From Nocardia brasiliensis (GTDB lineage Bacteria; Actinomycetota; Actinomycetes; Mycobacteriales; Mycobacteriaceae): a stretch of DNA of 64,000 nucleotides. The DNA lies in the NCBI RefSeq assembly GCF_011801125.1, contig NZ_CP046171.1:4464001-4528000 (forward strand). The letters run 5' to 3'. The notes beneath the pieces are model-generated. The model was not told the DNA's origin, searched no databases, and saw only the letters and a program-made list of their open reading frames with translations. How positions within the stretch are numbered: position 1 is the first letter of the stretch; each line of letters opens with the position of its first letter. Of the stretch, positions 9,046 through 18,435 are shown piece by piece. The position numbers and the translations under genes are program-made.

Positions 9046-9650
9046 GCAGGTTCGAGCTCATGGCGGCAGAGTGCGCCGACCACGATGTGTACCGCATGGC
9101 CGGATTGCTCGGCGTCTCGACCTCGGGCTACTACCGGTTCCTGCAGGTCCGTGCCGATCCGCAACCCTCACCGCGACTGCAGCGGCGCCTGGGTCTGGAA
9201 GTGAAAATTCTTGCCCACCACCGTGCCTCGCGCGGTACCTACGGTTCGCCGCGCATCACCGCCGACCTGCACGCCGAGGGCGAGCGGGTCTCGAAGAACA
9301 CCGTCGCGGCGATCATGGCCGATCTCGGGATCGAGGGCATCAGCCCGCGTTCGTTCAAGCCCACTACCGTGGTCGATCCGGTGGCCGATTTCCCGCCGGA
9401 TCTGGTCGGCCACCGATTCGATCGCGGCCGTCCCGATCTCGTCTGGTCTTCGGATATCACCTATCTGGCCTGCGGCGAAGGTGACATGTTCTTGTGCGCC
9501 ATCCGCGATGAGCATTCCCGACGGGCGCTGGGCTGGGCCGTGGCCGACCATATGCGCGCCGAGCTGGTCATCACCGCTGTCGACCGGGCGGTGTTCGTGC
9601 GCGGCGGCCGCTGCCGGTCGACGATCGCTGCACAGCGACCGCGGCGCCCA
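9042..9650 (+). pseudogene. IS3-family OrfB, truncated and frameshifted
   Basis: This begins MSRFELMAAECADHDVYRM and carries the HTH_21 region (GVSTSGYYRFL), then the first catalytic aspartate in WSSDITYL. A frame change near 9610-9625 separates it from the second motif LHSDRGAQ, which ends exactly at the IS30 boundary. The third catalytic residue is missing, so it cannot transpose. Confidence 0.75.
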
Positions 9651-11111
9651 GGGCGGACTCAATCGATCGTCGCAACGCTCCTGATCATGGAGGGTGTTGG
9701 CGGTGGGAGTTGTTCAGCGGTGGAAGACTGTTCGGGAGTATCGGGGGCAGATGCCCTCGCCGGGCCGGCCGACGGTGGCGTGGTGTGAGGATCGGGTCCG
9801 GTTCTGGGCCGCGATTGCGCGTGGGGTGATGACCGAGGACGCTGCGGTCGAGGCGGGGGTGTCCTCACCGGTCGGGTTCCGCTGGTTCCGTCATGCTGGC
9901 GGGGTGAATCCGCGTTTGCCCCAGTCCGTTTCGGGTCGGTATCTGTCGTCGGCCGAGCGTGAGGACATCGCGTTGTGGCGTGCTCAGGGCGCTGGAGTTC
10001 GCGAGATGGCTCGCCGACTCGGACGGAATCCGTCGACGGTCTCGCGGGAATTGCGCCGCAACGCGTCCACTCGTACCTATCGGCTGGATTACAAGGCGTC
10101 GACGGCGCAGTGGCATGCCGAGCGCCGCGCCAAACGCCCCAAGACCGCCGAACTGGTCCTCAACGACCGACTGCGAGAATACGTGCAAGACAAGCTGTCC
10201 GGGGTCGTGCGAGGCGCTGACGGGCGCGTGGTAGCTGGTCCTGCCGGTCCGGAGTGGAAGGGCCGCAACAAGCCGCATCGTGGCGATCGGGCGTGGGTGA
10301 CCGCGTGGAGCCCGGAGCAGATCTCCCACCGGCTGAAGTTCGAATTTCCCGACGACGAGTCCATGCGCATCAGCCACGAGGCGATCTACCAGGCGTTGTA
10401 TGTCGAATCCCGCGGCGGGCTCGACCGTGAACTCGTCGGCTGCCTGCGCAGGGGCCGGGCACTACGAGTCCCGCGCGCACGCGCCAAGCAGAAAGCCTGG
10501 GCGCATGTCACCACCGAAACGTTGATCAGGAATCGGCCCGGCGAGGTCGACGATCGGCTGGTTGCCGGGCACTGGGAAGGTGATCTGGTGATCGGGCTGC
10601 AGCGTTCGGCGATCGGCACCCTGGTCGAGCGCACCACCCGGTTCACGATGCTGGTTCACCTGCCCCGCGAGGACGGTTACGGCGTCATCGCCCGCGTCAA
10701 GAACGGCCCCGCTCTGGCCGGCTACGGCGCGGTGACCATGACCGATGCGCTCACCAGGACGATGCGCCCGCTGCCACCCCCGCTACGCCGGTCGCTGACC
10801 TGGGACCGAGGCAAGGAGTTATCCGACCACGCCAGGTTCACCGCCCGCACGGGCGTGCAGATATTCTTCGCCGACCCGAAAAGCCCCTGGCGGCGCGGCA
10901 CCAACGAGAACACGAATGGTCTTCTACGCCAATACTTTCCGAAAGGCACGGACCTGTCCCGATGGTCCGCGCGCGAGATCGCGGCCATCGCGCACACCCT
11001 CAACACCCGACCCCGCAAAACCCTCGGCTGGAAGACACCCGCCGAAGCCTTCACCGAGCAGCTACGATCGCTCCAATAAACCAGTATTGCGACGATCGAT
11101 TGAGTCCGCCC
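9651..11111 (+). mobile_element. IS30-family insertion sequence (complete)
   Basis: The 1461-bp element is bounded by a perfect 25-bp inverted repeat: GGGCGGACTCAATCGATCGT plus CGCAA at 9651-9675, and its reverse complement at 11087-11111. It encodes one intact transposase. It sits in the orfB of an older IS3-type element. A clear short target duplication is not visible because the sequence on the right no longer continues the interrupted gene. Confidence 0.9.
9703..11079 (+). CDS. IS30-family transposase
   Basis: The 458-residue protein has an N-terminal helix-turn-helix with the IS30 signature (GVREMARRLGRNPSTVSREL) and a C-terminal DDE domain with GHWEGDLVIG, LTWDRGKEL and RRGTNENTNGLLRQYFPKGT. 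GTG 9703 is chosen because GGAGG lies 9 nt upstream (9689-9693); the in-frame GTG at 9694 is too close to it. All catalytic motifs are present and the reading frame is intact, so this may be the active element of the IS cluster. Confidence 0.93.
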   Translation: MGVVQRWKTVREYRGQMPSPGRPTVAWCEDRVRFWAAIARGVMTEDAAVEAGVSSPVGFRWFRHAGGVNPRLPQSVSGRYLSSAEREDIALWRAQGAGVREMARRLGRNPSTVSRELRRNASTRTYRLDYKASTAQWHAERRAKRPKTAELVLNDRLREYVQDKLSGVVRGADGRVVAGPAGPEWKGRNKPHRGDRAWVTAWSPEQISHRLKFEFPDDESMRISHEAIYQALYVESRGGLDRELVGCLRRGRALRVPRARAKQKAWAHVTTETLIRNRPGEVDDRLVAGHWEGDLVIGLQRSAIGTLVERTTRFTMLVHLPREDGYGVIARVKNGPALAGYGAVTMTDALTRTMRPLPPPLRRSLTWDRGKELSDHARFTARTGVQIFFADPKSPWRRGTNENTNGLLRQYFPKGTDLSRWSAREIAAIAHTLNTRPRKTLGWKTPAEAFTEQLRSLQ

Positions 11112-11136
11112 AGTATCTTAGGGTGTCAGTTCGGTG

Positions 11137-11658
11137 TCAGACGGGAAGCAGCTGCCGGATGAGCTTCCAGCGTAGTGGGATCACGCCCTCGGTCCGGAAG
11201 GCACGCAGCAGCGACACCGCCGCATGGTGGGGAGCCGGGCTGATCGGAATGCCCGCGTCAGCTACCTGCCACGGCAGCGGACTTCGCGGGCTGGGCAGTG
11301 CCATCGCCCGCATCCCGAGGGCGCGGGCGTCCATCAGGCCCTCGGCGGAATTGAGCAGCGCCACTACGTTTCCCGCTGCCATGCCCAGCGATTCGAGAGT
11401 GATTTCCAGCAGGTCGGCGGGATCGCCGACGACGATGCTGGACACCGGGTCGAACAGGTCGGGCAGCTGATCGGTCAGCGCGGCGACGTAGCCTGCGGGT
11501 GCGGTGGTGGCGATCACCACCGGAACATAACCGGCGAGGACTCGCACCAGCGCGTCCGCGTCGTCGATCGCCCGGACTTGCCGTACATGGTCGGTGCCTC
11601 GCCACAGGGGCGCGGATTCGATGATCCCGTCGAGATCCATGACGACCGCAGCGATCAT
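11137..11658 (-). CDS. HAD-like hydrolase, short form
   Basis: The 173-residue protein starts MIAAVVMDLDGIIES, the motif I region of haloacid-dehalogenase-like phosphatases (DxDG), followed by APLWRGTDH as in beta-phosphoglucomutase-like members. A TTAPAGY segment fits the motif II Ser/Thr region and SIVVGDPADLLE resembles the motif III/IV end. At 173 residues it lacks room for a normal cap domain, so it is a minimal or degenerate member. GAGGAG lies upstream of the ATG, and a perfect palindrome at 11685-11699 is just beyond. Substrate unknown; a non-catalytic role is possible. Confidence 0.5.
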   Translation of the reverse strand: MIAAVVMDLDGIIESAPLWRGTDHVRQVRAIDDADALVRVLAGYVPVVIATTAPAGYVAALTDQLPDLFDPVSSIVVGDPADLLEITLESLGMAAGNVVALLNSAEGLMDARALGMRAMALPSPRSPLPWQVADAGIPISPAPHHAAVSLLRAFRTEGVIPLRWKLIRQLLPV

Positions 11659-11684
11659 GGCGAGCTCCTCACCTCGTATCAGGA

Positions 11685-11699
11685 CTGATCACTGATCAG
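11685..11699. promoter_or_regulatory. Perfect 15-bp palindrome, possible operator
   Basis: CTGATCACTGATCAG is a 7-1-7 perfect inverted repeat 27 bp upstream of the HAD-like start, where a dimeric repressor could act. No regulator gene that would obviously use it is adjacent. Confidence 0.35.
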
Positions 11700-11989
11700 C
11701 GTAGGTGAGGAACGCACCGCGAGGGGTGCGTAGCCGCCGCGCGAGGAGAGATATCTTCCGGGGCCAGCGGTAACCCCCTGGCGAAGCAGGTGACTGCGCG
11801 GAGCACGGTCGGCGCCGGAGTGGAGTTGTCCGCCGCGTTCGCCGAAATACTCAACCGCGAAAGCGAAGGTGACGACGTTGAGGTCGGGTTGTGTCCGGGG
11901 GCGAGTTTCTGGGGCGGCCGATAGCTCGGGATCGGGATGGCGATACTGCCCGCCACACGGTGGTTCGGCGTGCGGCGCCGGGGACCGGC

Positions 11990-12380
11990 ACGCACGATCG
12001 ATCTGGTCGAGGGCGTGGGTGTCGTCGGTCCAGGGTGGGAATTCGGGTTGGTTGCGGGTCCAGCGTTGGCGGCGGTCGAGGACCTTGCAGCGCGCGCTGG
12101 GTATGCACCACATGGCTTTGTTGATGGGGTGCCGGTGAGGTCGTGGCGGATGAACCAGAGCGTGTCGGCGCCCTTGGCGGTGCCGGCTTTGGTGCTGGCG
12201 GCGAATTGGGTGGGCGTAGGTGGACTTCGAAGGCGTAGGAAGGGTCGGGGATGTAGACGTCGGCGCGGGTGTGGGGATTCTCGGGCGAACGCGGAGCCGG
12301 GCCCGCGCGTCGTTGGTGATCTGGGCGGACGGTTCCCGGATGATCGTGCGAAGCTCTTCTGCACCCGCAGTGTCCGGTTC
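11990..12380 (-). pseudogene. Decayed gene with three frameshifts, possibly nuclease-like
   Basis: A continuous protein can be pieced together on the minus strand only by changing frame three times. EELRTIIREPSAQITNDA (one frame, to ~12285) is followed by RADVYIPDPSYAFEVHLRP (12267-12202), then KGADTLWFIRHDLTGT (12202-12125), then AMWCIPSARCKVLDRRQRW and the stretch to ~11990. Each piece begins exactly where the previous one ends, and all three shifts have the same sign. The pattern of a conserved Asp, then an EVH strand, then DTLWFIRHD recalls PD-(D/E)xK-fold proteins such as CoiA-like ones, but that identification is weak. The flanking 11700-11989 holds nothing I can recognise. Confidence 0.5.
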
Positions 12381-12544
12381 GACGCTGAAAGAATGCCCGT
12401 GCCGCTGACGGTTTGTCCGAGGTCGTGGTATCGCTGCATAGGCGGGGCACCGCACGGGCCCCCGGGCAGCCTCGACGAGCTCGAACAGGTCAGCCCGGCG
12501 GACCGGGGTAGAGCCACGTCCCGACCGCGCCCGGCCACCCTTGA

Positions 12545-12922
12545 TCAACCGGCGACGTCGCCGTGACAGCCGCTTCCGACAATCAGTCCTTGTTGATCAC
12601 CCTCTTCCGTATTTTCGCAGCTTCCAATAATGTCACCCTTCTCTATTGTTTCTCCACGTCGATTAAGCACTTCCCCACGTTTGGCATGGAACACCGATAC
12701 TTTCTCGCCCCCTTCGCCTGGCTGACCTTCGCGCGATTTGCACCCAGTAGCGAGCAGGCTGTAAAGCGGTTTGCCATCCACGTTACGTTCTTCAGTCTCC
12801 TGAAGACTGACATGCTCACATTCGTAGCTCGTGACGTTTTCCCGCGCTTGTGCAGGTTGCATTATTATTGCGGAGAAGCCCATGATCGAGACAACAACAG
12901 CTGCAGTTTTCAACACCTTCAC
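12545..12922 (-). CDS. Small exported protein of unknown function
   Basis: The 125-residue protein begins with a standard signal peptide (MKVLKTAAVVVSIMGFSAII, then MQPAQA with cleavage after AQA). The mature ~98 residues contain four Cys (in YECEH, TGCKS, GSCEN and GSGCHG), which could form two disulfides, and are rich in Glu and Gly. The GTG at 12922 has AGGAGGG 7 nt upstream, a very strong ribosome binding site. No family is recognised. Local base composition is less GC-rich than the surroundings. Confidence 0.65.
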   Translation of the reverse strand: MKVLKTAAVVVSIMGFSAIIMQPAQARENVTSYECEHVSLQETEERNVDGKPLYSLLATGCKSREGQPGEGGEKVSVFHAKRGEVLNRRGETIEKGDIIGSCENTEEGDQQGLIVGSGCHGDVAG

Positions 12923-13798
12923 CGCGCAACCCTCCTGATAAGTTCAGCACTTATTCGGAACGATCGACGCATCGTACGAGCCGATCGATTTCTATAGCGC
13001 GATATGCCAGCCACACAACGTTGCGACCAACCTTGATAATCTCCCACATCCTTGCCGCAGCCCTGATTCACTATGGCTGGAATCAGGAAAACGGACTCCG
13101 AACCCACTTGAGTAGGGCCGACATATCGCTGAGACGTTCAGTTCCTTTGGCCTATCTGCACATAATCGGTATGATCTAAATTCAACTCCAGGTCACGTCG
13201 TCACTGTCAGACTAGCCCCACCAACCCCATCCGCCTCGCTGGCAATCTCGTAGAGAATCTTCTTTACGACGTCGCCTCCGATACCGATTTTCCTTTCGAG
13301 CCAGCAGGTATCGAAAGCTGCAGCCCAGAGGCGACTTGGCCTAGAATCCAGAAAATGAACCGCCCTGCCCCTTCTCGCATACCGCAATGCGTACGGCCGC
13401 AGGGCCCGCCGACCTTAACATGGCCAGAGGGAGCGTCATAATAGCAGCAACGACCACTACCGCCGAACACATTGTTCGTGTGGAATCACCCACCATTCCC
13501 CCATACGTTCTGTCGCATTGAAACCATTCAATACCAGTACCAACACACATGCCCACAGCATAATTGTTGAGCGATGGATCTATGGCGTGGCGCGTCAGCA
13601 CCTTCGCGTGAAGTCCTCCTGCTCGACAACCTTGCCAGAACATCTTTGCGACGCCATTCCCCTCTCATCGTCATCCACCACCATAACTACGCAAACACCC
13701 GGGGGAATGTAACAACATACTCAATGTAGCATGTGAGATCCGAGAACCGCTGTAACACAGCGCGGCTGACTGGAGCCCGCTGAGCAGGTCCAGCTGAT
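12923..13798. other. Lower-GC stretch without a confident gene
   Basis: This ~880-bp stretch is visibly less GC-rich than the rest. The only candidate is a 51-residue minus-strand frame at 13341-13496, whose N-terminus looks like a signal peptide (CSAVVVVAAIMTLPLAM) but which stops soon after. Sequence in other frames downstream (GGDVVKKILYEIASEADG) might be its displaced C-terminus. I regard it as decayed or non-coding. Confidence 0.4.
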
Positions 13799-14280
13799 GT
13801 GGCCCCCTGGACCCGGTCCACGGTTGTGAGAGTTCCGATATACCACAATGGGTGCGGAAGGAGACGATCACACCATGGCACGACGTCGGCATACGCCCGA
13901 GCGGATCATCCGCAAGCTGAGTGAGGGCGAGAAGCTGCTGGGGCAGAACTTCTCGGTCGAGGACGTGTGCAAGCACCTCGAGATCGCCGAGGCGACCCGG
14001 CATCGCGGGCAGAATCAGTACGGCGGCATGAAGTCCGACGACGCCAAACGCCTCAAAGAACTCGAGCGCGAGGATGCCCGGTTGAAGAAGATGGTCGCCG
14101 AGCAGGCCCTCGACATCGACATGCTCAAGGAGATCGGCCGGGGAAACTTCTGAGCCCGGACCGTCGCCGCAAGCCGTGGCGGAATTTTTCCAAGCCGAAC
14201 TCGGGGCACTCCCGATCTCGTCGTGCGTAAGTTCATCGCTGAGTCACCGAAGAAGGCCGAATCCACCCGACCGGGAACTA
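13799..14280 (+). mobile_element. IS3-family remnant (second subgroup)
   Basis: The left end reads GGCCCCCTGGACCCGGTCCA near 13801, similar to the ends of IS3 elements of this subgroup, and is followed by an orfA. OrfB is reduced to a few dozen bases. The remnant adjoins the truncated flavoprotein gene at 14278, so its insertion or a later deletion removed that gene's 3' part. The right boundary is approximate. Confidence 0.6.
13875..14153 (+). pseudogene. IS3-family OrfA of an element that has lost OrfB
   Basis: The 92-residue frame MARRRHTPERIIRKLSEGEK is a typical OrfA with helix-turn-helix and the coiled coil AKRLKELEREDARLKKMV, ending LKEIGRGNF as in related elements. The frame is open but has no transposase partner: the orfB start region after 14153 is broken off. 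A small deletion in the HTH (EIAEATRHRGQNQYGG) is likely compared with relatives. Confidence 0.75.
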
Positions 14281-14865
14281 ACCCACACCGAGACCGGATC
14301 CACCGTTAATCCGAAACTCCCCACCAGGAATGTCAGCCAGTCCCTGATATGCGGTGATCACCGCGTTCTGCAGATTTCTTACGGCGCCAATCGATTCGGC
14401 GTCCGCCGTGAAGCCCGACATCGATCCCGGCATCAGCACAGGGGCGTAGCGGGGGTCGTCGAATGCCATTACGAAATCCCGCACGACGGTGAGGTGATCG
14501 TCCTTGACATTCCCACCGCGGGCGGTGGGAATGCGCTGCATCGTATCCGGGACATGCTGATAAATGGCGGGGAAGAACCGAAAACCGTGCTCCCCCGGAA
14601 GATCCCGACGTCCACCGGTCCCGGTGCCCGGAACTGGCATACTGCGCGCTTTGCCACCCAGGAACGCCGGTTCGTACACCGTCACCGAATAGCCGCGTAC
14701 AATCAGTTCGTGCGCTGCGGCGAGTCCGGCCATCCCACCACCGAAAATCGCCACATCGCGACCGGCACCCGGCGTCGCGTGCGCGGTCACGGCTCCGGTC
14801 GTGACAGCCAACGTGGCCGCGACCGTGCCCTTCAATACCGTTCTACGCGAACGCTGCAACGACAT
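14278..14865 (-). pseudogene. Tat-exported FAD-dependent oxidoreductase, 3'-truncated
   Basis: The surviving ~195 residues start at an ATG preceded by GGAGG and carry a twin-arginine signal (SLQRSRRTVLKGTVAA), followed by the FAD-binding Rossmann motif FGGGMAGLAAAHEL and the motif GGKARSMPVPGTG...GEHGFRFF, found in phytoene-desaturase/amine-oxidase-like flavoproteins. Family members usually exceed 500 residues; here the frame ends just where the IS3-type remnant begins. The protein therefore lacks the rest of the FAD fold and the substrate domain. The original substrate cannot be told. Confidence 0.75.
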
Positions 14866-15075
14866 ATCTGAGTTTCCTCCAACAGTGGACCGCGAGTCCA
14901 CCTGGCTTCAGGCGGCGCGAGTTTGTATCCCGCTTACGTCCAAAGCGCGCGTGGACGTGCCGCACCTTCCCTCGACCATCGGTAGAGCTCGGCGCGGCAG
15001 TCGAGCCAGGTGCGTACGGCGCGCCCGCCCCTTCAGGATGCCCAGGTGGGCGTACTCGCGCTTGTGATCATCAGT

Positions 15076-16182
15076 TCAGACGGCCGCAAGGCTGCTGCCG
15101 ACCGGCTGGGCATGGTCGAGATACCAGTCGATCAGCGCTTGGAGATAGTGCACGTCCATGGGTGCATCGATGGGGGATCCGTATCGTTCGGCGATGTCTT
15201 GGGCGAAGTGCTTGGTACCCCTTCCCTGGGGCACGAAGAAGTGCATCGCACTGTGCATGCCTCGTTCGAGAAGGCCGAGTTCTGCTCGGGAGGAGACGAA
15301 TTCGAAGTCGTGTATCCCGATGCGGAGTGCCAAGGCGGCCGCGATATCACCGATAGTCGGTGCTGATCGGTTCGTCAGGTGCACGATGCGAGCGTCGAAG
15401 CCGGGCTGGGTCGACAGCCAAACCGCTTGGCGCACTACAGAATCGACAGGTACGAGGTTGATCTCAGCTGTGGGGTCGGCCATGAAGCGCAATCGTCGCG
15501 TCGAGCCGCCGTTGCCCTGTTGCAGTCGGCGTGCCAACAGCACGACCCCGCGTACGAAGCCGTAGAACCCGGTGAAGCCGGTGGCGGCGAAAGTCCGGCT
15601 GTGCCCGACGACGATGCTGGGCCGCCAGATACAGGTGGGCAGACTGGTACGGGTCAACAGCATCGTTTCCGCGGCCACCTTGCTCCGCTCATACTGATTG
15701 TTGACCGAGATATCGTGCGGCACCGGCGATTCGGCGAGCCGACCCGTCGCGGCTCCGGTCACGTACGCGGTGCTCATATAGTTGAATCGCCGGGCACCGA
15801 TCCGCTCGGCCAGATCTGCGAGCCGCGCGGAGCCGGACACATTGACCGCGAAGATCTCGCGGCGGCTCCGGTCGTCGAACTTCAGCGAGGCCGCGCAGTG
15901 CCACACTTCATCGATACCGCCGGCCGGCAACCGGCGGGCCAGATCGTCGTCGGTCAAGTCGCCGGTGATCACTCGCACGCGGTCTCGGTTGCGAACCAGA
16001 AGTTCATGGTCGAGCCCGTATCGCTGGACGGCCGTGCCCAGCGCGGACCAGACGCGCTCGTCGGCCGCCGCCGCGGAACCGCGCACCAGCACATGAATCG
16101 GCGCGGCGGTGCTCCGAAGTAGTTCCAAAGTCAGTGCGCCGCCGACGAAGCCGGTCGCGCCGGTGATCAGGTATCCGCTCAC
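15076..16182 (-). CDS. Extended SDR, thioester/fatty acyl-reductase-like
   Basis: The 368-residue protein begins YLITGATGFVGGALTLELL, the NAD(P)-binding motif of extended short-chain dehydrogenases, and has the catalytic YxxxK at Tyr164-Lys168 (NQYERSKVAAE) with a YMSTAYVTG segment before it. The layout fits the NAD_binding_4 group, which includes thioester reductase domains and fatty acyl-CoA reductases. The GTG at 16182 starts 1 nt after the MMPL stop, and its ribosome binding site AAGGAG lies inside that gene's end, so the two are coupled. A shared role in making and exporting a lipid is plausible inference. Confidence 0.8.
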   Translation of the reverse strand: MSGYLITGATGFVGGALTLELLRSTAAPIHVLVRGSAAAADERVWSALGTAVQRYGLDHELLVRNRDRVRVITGDLTDDDLARRLPAGGIDEVWHCAASLKFDDRSRREIFAVNVSGSARLADLAERIGARRFNYMSTAYVTGAATGRLAESPVPHDISVNNQYERSKVAAETMLLTRTSLPTCIWRPSIVVGHSRTFAATGFTGFYGFVRGVVLLARRLQQGNGGSTRRLRFMADPTAEINLVPVDSVVRQAVWLSTQPGFDARIVHLTNRSAPTIGDIAAALALRIGIHDFEFVSSRAELGLLERGMHSAMHFFVPQGRGTKHFAQDIAERYGSPIDAPMDVHYLQALIDWYLDHAQPVGSSLAAV

Positions 16183-16183
16183 A

Positions 16184-18400
16184 TCACTCCTTCACGAGTT
16201 GGGCTTTGCCGTGGTCGGTCGGTAGCGGGAACCACCAGTTCCAGCGACCCATGAGCTGCATCAGCGCCGGCACCAAGGCGAGCCGGAGCACAGTGGCATC
16301 GATGATCAGGCCGGCGGCGACAGCGAATCCGAAGGCACGCACGCTTTCGATCGAGGACACCAGCAGGCTGCCGAAGGCGACGGCGATGATGGCGGCGGCC
16401 AGCGAGATCGGACGAGCCGTGGCACACAGTCCGGCAACGATCGAGTGGCCGTTGTCGGCGGTGCGCCGGTACTCCTCTTGGATCCGGCGTACCAGGAAAA
16501 GCTCGTAATCGGTGGTCAGTCCGAACAACACCGCGAAGACGATCAGCGGCACCTGCGGCCATATCGCGCTCGAGCCCAGCGAATGATCCTCGGCGGCCAT
16601 ATCGCGTGGGAAAGCGAGTGCCATCAGCCCGAACGCCGCTCCGGTGGCCAGCAGACTCATGACCAACGCCTTCAGCGGTAGCAGCAGACTACGCAGCGCC
16701 CAGGTCAGCACGAGAAACATCACACCAAGCACGCAGCCGATGACCTGCCACAACTTCGTCGAGGTCTCGGTCAGGACATCGGCGGTCAACGCGCTGGCAC
16801 CACCGACCAGGACGGTACTACCGGGCGGCAGCGTGGCGGGCACGATGGTTTCCCGAATACGTTGTACCAGTTGAATACTCGCGGGTGAGTTCACCGTCGA
16901 GCCGGGTACCGCGAGGATCGCGGTACCCCCTTCCCCGGTGCTGAGGTGACCGACGGCCGCGACCCCCGGATCAGCGCGCAGCGCCGCCAGCAACGGGGTC
17001 ACGCCGAGTTCGGCCGCTCCGTCGGCGGGCTGCGCCACGATGTAGACGATGCTGGACAGGCCTGGCACATCACGATCACTAATGGTGCGCCCCACAATGA
17101 ACGGGGTACCGGCCAGCGCGCGCTCTTCCATATCGGTCCCCGGCCGCAGATCCATTGCGGGCATCGCGAGCACACCCATCCCGACGGTGATGCCGATGAC
17201 ATACGGCCACGGCCGTCTCATGAGATGAGCAGCCCAGCGCGGCAACAACTTCCGTGACCCCGGCACCGGATCAGTGTTCGCCGACGGGTGCGGCATCCAG
17301 CGGGGTCGCCAGCCCAGCCACGGAGTCGCCGACACCAGCAGTGCCGGAAGCAGCGTCAGCGCGGCGACCAAGGTCACGACGACGACCGCGATCGTGCCGA
17401 ACGCCGCTTGAGCGAAGACATTCCACCGCACCAGAAACAGGCTTCCGCAGGCCAGCAGCAACAGCACGCCGGAATACAGCGCCGTACGCCCTGTGGTCGC
17501 CATCGATGTCGCCACCGCGTCCTCCGGCTTCGCGCCCGCCGCGAGCTCGTCGCGATACCGGGTCACCACGAACAATGCGTAGTCGACGCCGATGCCCAGT
17601 CCGATGGCGTTGACCCCGACCAACAGCATTCCGTCCAGGGGCACCGCGTGCACCAGCAGCGAAAAGAAGCCGAGGGTACCGACTACCGACGCGCCGGCGA
17701 CGGCGAGCGGTATCGCCGCCGCGGCCGGTGCGGCCAGCACCAGGAACAACAAGAGCGCGGCGAGCGGGATGGCGACTAAGTCGATCCGCAGCAGGTCGCT
17801 GATCTCGGCGCGCTGCACGGCCTCGCCGAAGACCGAAACCCCGACCAGGTAGGGACGAACGGCGTCCCCCACGCGCTCGCTGACCGCACGATCCAACCCA
17901 GCCTGAATCCTTGGCGCCTGTCGCTGTCGTTCCCGATCGTCACCGGACACTCCGACGAGCACGTACGCGGTGTGCTCGTCGCGCAACAAGGCATGCACCG
18001 GTTCCAGGAGTTCCGGCATCGCCAGGGCCGGCGTCCGATCACCGGCCCGCGGCAACGGTATCGCTCCGCTGACGATGTCTCGAGCACCCAACTCCGTGAC
18101 CACCGCTGCGACGGCCGAATCGAGTTCGGCGCCGGTCGGGTTCGCCGTCACGGAGTTGAGCACCACGACCATCTGCTCGTTTCCGAGCGTAGGCACCACG
18201 GCACCGAGCAACTTCCCCGCACGCTCCGACTCGGAGCCGTCGACAGTTATGGCGGGCGAGGCAAGCGAATTCAGCAGATGCGGCAAGCCGAGCAATCCGG
18301 CACAGACAACCAACAGCCAGACGATATACACGCGACGCCGGTTCCGAGCCATCGTGAGGGCCCAACGGCGCAGACCCTCACCACGTGCCGCCCGATGCAT
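16184..18400 (-). CDS. MMPL-family RND transporter
   Basis: The 738-residue membrane protein has the MMPL arrangement: one N-terminal transmembrane helix (YIVWLLVVCAGLLGLPHLL), a periplasmic domain to about residue 200, five helices (including GIGVDYALFVVTRYRDE with the conserved GxDY), a second periplasmic domain, and five more helices with the matching FGLTTDYELFLVRRIQEE. The two Asp-Tyr pairs are the proton-relay positions of the family. Such proteins export lipids or siderophores. The ATG is preceded by AAGGGATGAG. It forms a coupled pair with the downstream SDR, and the exported protein at 18436-19191 lies just upstream on the same strand. Confidence 0.9.
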   Translation of the reverse strand: MHRAARGEGLRRWALTMARNRRRVYIVWLLVVCAGLLGLPHLLNSLASPAITVDGSESERAGKLLGAVVPTLGNEQMVVVLNSVTANPTGAELDSAVAAVVTELGARDIVSGAIPLPRAGDRTPALAMPELLEPVHALLRDEHTAYVLVGVSGDDRERQRQAPRIQAGLDRAVSERVGDAVRPYLVGVSVFGEAVQRAEISDLLRIDLVAIPLAALLLFLVLAAPAAAAIPLAVAGASVVGTLGFFSLLVHAVPLDGMLLVGVNAIGLGIGVDYALFVVTRYRDELAAGAKPEDAVATSMATTGRTALYSGVLLLLACGSLFLVRWNVFAQAAFGTIAVVVVTLVAALTLLPALLVSATPWLGWRPRWMPHPSANTDPVPGSRKLLPRWAAHLMRRPWPYVIGITVGMGVLAMPAMDLRPGTDMEERALAGTPFIVGRTISDRDVPGLSSIVYIVAQPADGAAELGVTPLLAALRADPGVAAVGHLSTGEGGTAILAVPGSTVNSPASIQLVQRIRETIVPATLPPGSTVLVGGASALTADVLTETSTKLWQVIGCVLGVMFLVLTWALRSLLLPLKALVMSLLATGAAFGLMALAFPRDMAAEDHSLGSSAIWPQVPLIVFAVLFGLTTDYELFLVRRIQEEYRRTADNGHSIVAGLCATARPISLAAAIIAVAFGSLLVSSIESVRAFGFAVAAGLIIDATVLRLALVPALMQLMGRWNWWFPLPTDHGKAQLVKE

Positions 18401-18435
18401 GACTCATCCCTTCGACTGCTCGAACCGTCCGTATT

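Larger units (their letters stand above)
8639..9650 (+). mobile_element. IS3-family element, frameshifted and 3'-truncated by an IS30-family insertion
   Basis: This holds orfA and orfB of an IS3-type element different from the copies at 1801 and 3266. The left boundary is approximate. The right side stops at 9650, where the perfect inverted repeat of the IS30 element begins inside the orfB catalytic motif. The missing 3' part of orfB is not found on the far side of the IS30 element, so a deletion accompanied or followed the insertion. Confidence 0.7.

Noticed and set aside
13341..13496. Small exported protein in the lower-GC stretch
   Set aside because: It stops after 51 residues, almost all signal peptide, and its possible continuation is in another frame; support is too thin for a gene call.
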